A stretch of 64,000 nt of DNA. Origin: Aristolochia californica (Eukaryota; Streptophyta; Magnoliopsida; Piperales; Aristolochiaceae). The stretch is from assembly GCA_029961685.1 (NCBI GenBank), contig JARWKL010000012.1:6972955-7036954 (forward strand), given 5' to 3'. A program made the position numbers and the translations under genes. The notes beneath the pieces are model-generated. The model saw nothing but the letters and a program-made list of their open reading frames with translations, was not told the DNA's origin and searched no databases. This document shows, one piece after another, positions 63,989-64,000 of this stretch (positions are counted from its first letter, which is position 1; each line of letters opens with the position of its first letter).

Positions 63989-64000
63989 GGATCCAAAGCT
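63989..64000 (+). repeat. Partial unit at right edge
   Basis: GGATCCAAAGCT begins the next unit and is cut by the window end, so the array continues to the right. Confidence 0.95.

Larger units (their letters stand above)
1..64000 (+). repeat. Tandem satellite DNA array, ~673 bp unit, ~97 copies
   Basis: The same ~673 bp sequence recurs head-to-tail in one orientation across the entire window and continues past both ends. Each unit carries, in order: GGATCC then AAGCTT four bases after its end; a subtype-specific segment with GATATTTACC; the dyad CAATCATAGATGATTG; a subtype tag ending in GTAAC; a C-rich island; an AT-rich middle with an A-run; and a conserved box with CACGTG and ATGCATGC just before the next GGATCC. 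Neighbouring starts are mostly 667-680 bp apart, the outliers being explained by local deletions or duplications. No unique sequence interrupts the array. The strand is arbitrary. The array is AT-rich and non-coding, probably eukaryotic heterochromatin. The family is not recognised. Confidence 0.98.

Noticed and set aside
1..64000. CRISPR array
   Set aside because: The repeated unit is ~673 bp with no short identical repeats separated by unique spacers.
1..64000. LTR retrotransposon or other mobile element
   Set aside because: No reverse transcriptase, integrase or transposase frame, no terminal repeats, and no stretch outside the periodic pattern was found.
1..64000. CENP-B box in each unit
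   Set aside because: TTCGTAACGGG in A tags looks superficially similar, but the spacing of the core bases TTCG, A and CGGG does not fit the known box.
1..64000. Telomere-type repeats (CAACCCTAAT in each unit)
   Set aside because: Only one CCCTAA occurs per unit, never in tandem, so it is a chance match.
1..64000. rRNA, 5S or tRNA spacer origin of the repeat
   Set aside because: No recognisable rRNA or tRNA sequence, and no RNA polymerase III A/B box pair, was seen in the unit. A database search would be needed to exclude a very diverged origin.
1..64000. Conventional promoter in each unit (TATATTTTTG, GATATAAAAAC, CACGTG)
   Set aside because: TATA-like strings are expected in AT-rich DNA and no transcript start can be supported from sequence alone.

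Overview
The whole 64 kb is one uninterrupted tandem satellite DNA array. A unit of about 673 bp is repeated head-to-tail in a single orientation from base 1 to base 64000. Taking the BamHI-type site GGATCC as the unit start, I placed 98 unit starts (111 to 63989), four of them inferred where the site is deleted. Most neighbouring starts are 667-680 bp apart. I found no gene, RNA gene, transposon, LTR, CRISPR array or unique sequence. The short reading frames that recur every ~673 bp are by-products of the repeat.

The organism is a eukaryote with long AT-rich satellite blocks (about 30 % GC by eye) and a mutation pattern that looks like decay of methylated CpG. A plant is my best guess, and centromeric or other heterochromatin the most likely location. 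The sequence alone proves neither, and I do not recognise the satellite family.

The units fall into four diagnostic subtypes, called A, B, C and D here. The quickest tag lies about 150 bp after GGATCC: A has TTCATTCGTAAC, B has ATCATGAGTAAC, C has ATCATCCGTAAC and D has ATCATGTGTAAC. Subtype differences run through the rest of the unit as well. The order is not random: B is usually followed by C, C by D or A, D by A, and A by A or B. This points to an ancestral higher-order repeat B-C-D-A of about 2.69 kb, with A often multiplied, later scrambled by unequal exchange and conversion.

Layout: 0.1-1.5 kb chimeric units; 1.5-5.5 kb B-C-A trimer twice; 5.5-10.9 kb C-A-A-B tetramer twice; 11.8-14.5 kb a dimer duplicated; 14.9-19.7 kb mixed units repeating parts of 0-1.7 kb; 19.7-24.4 kb a run of A; 24.4-29.7 kb B-C-D-C-A4, containing a copy of 17.4-19.6 kb; 29.7-36.5 kb the best-preserved B-C-D-A order; 36.5-42.6 kb B-B-C-D and a run of A with large deletions; 42.6-48.8 kb B-C-D order again; 48.8-54.2 kb alternating D-A; 54.2-64 kb scrambled and deletion-rich.

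No genes work together here. The biology lies in the array: nested homogenisation, chimeric units, deletion scars, a C24 tract, a periodic C-rich/G-rich island, short dyads, and a roughly 100 bp box around the CACGTG and ATGCATGC palindromes that stays nearly constant in all subtypes. Subtype calls, unit counts and boundaries were made by eye and are approximate at the base level.
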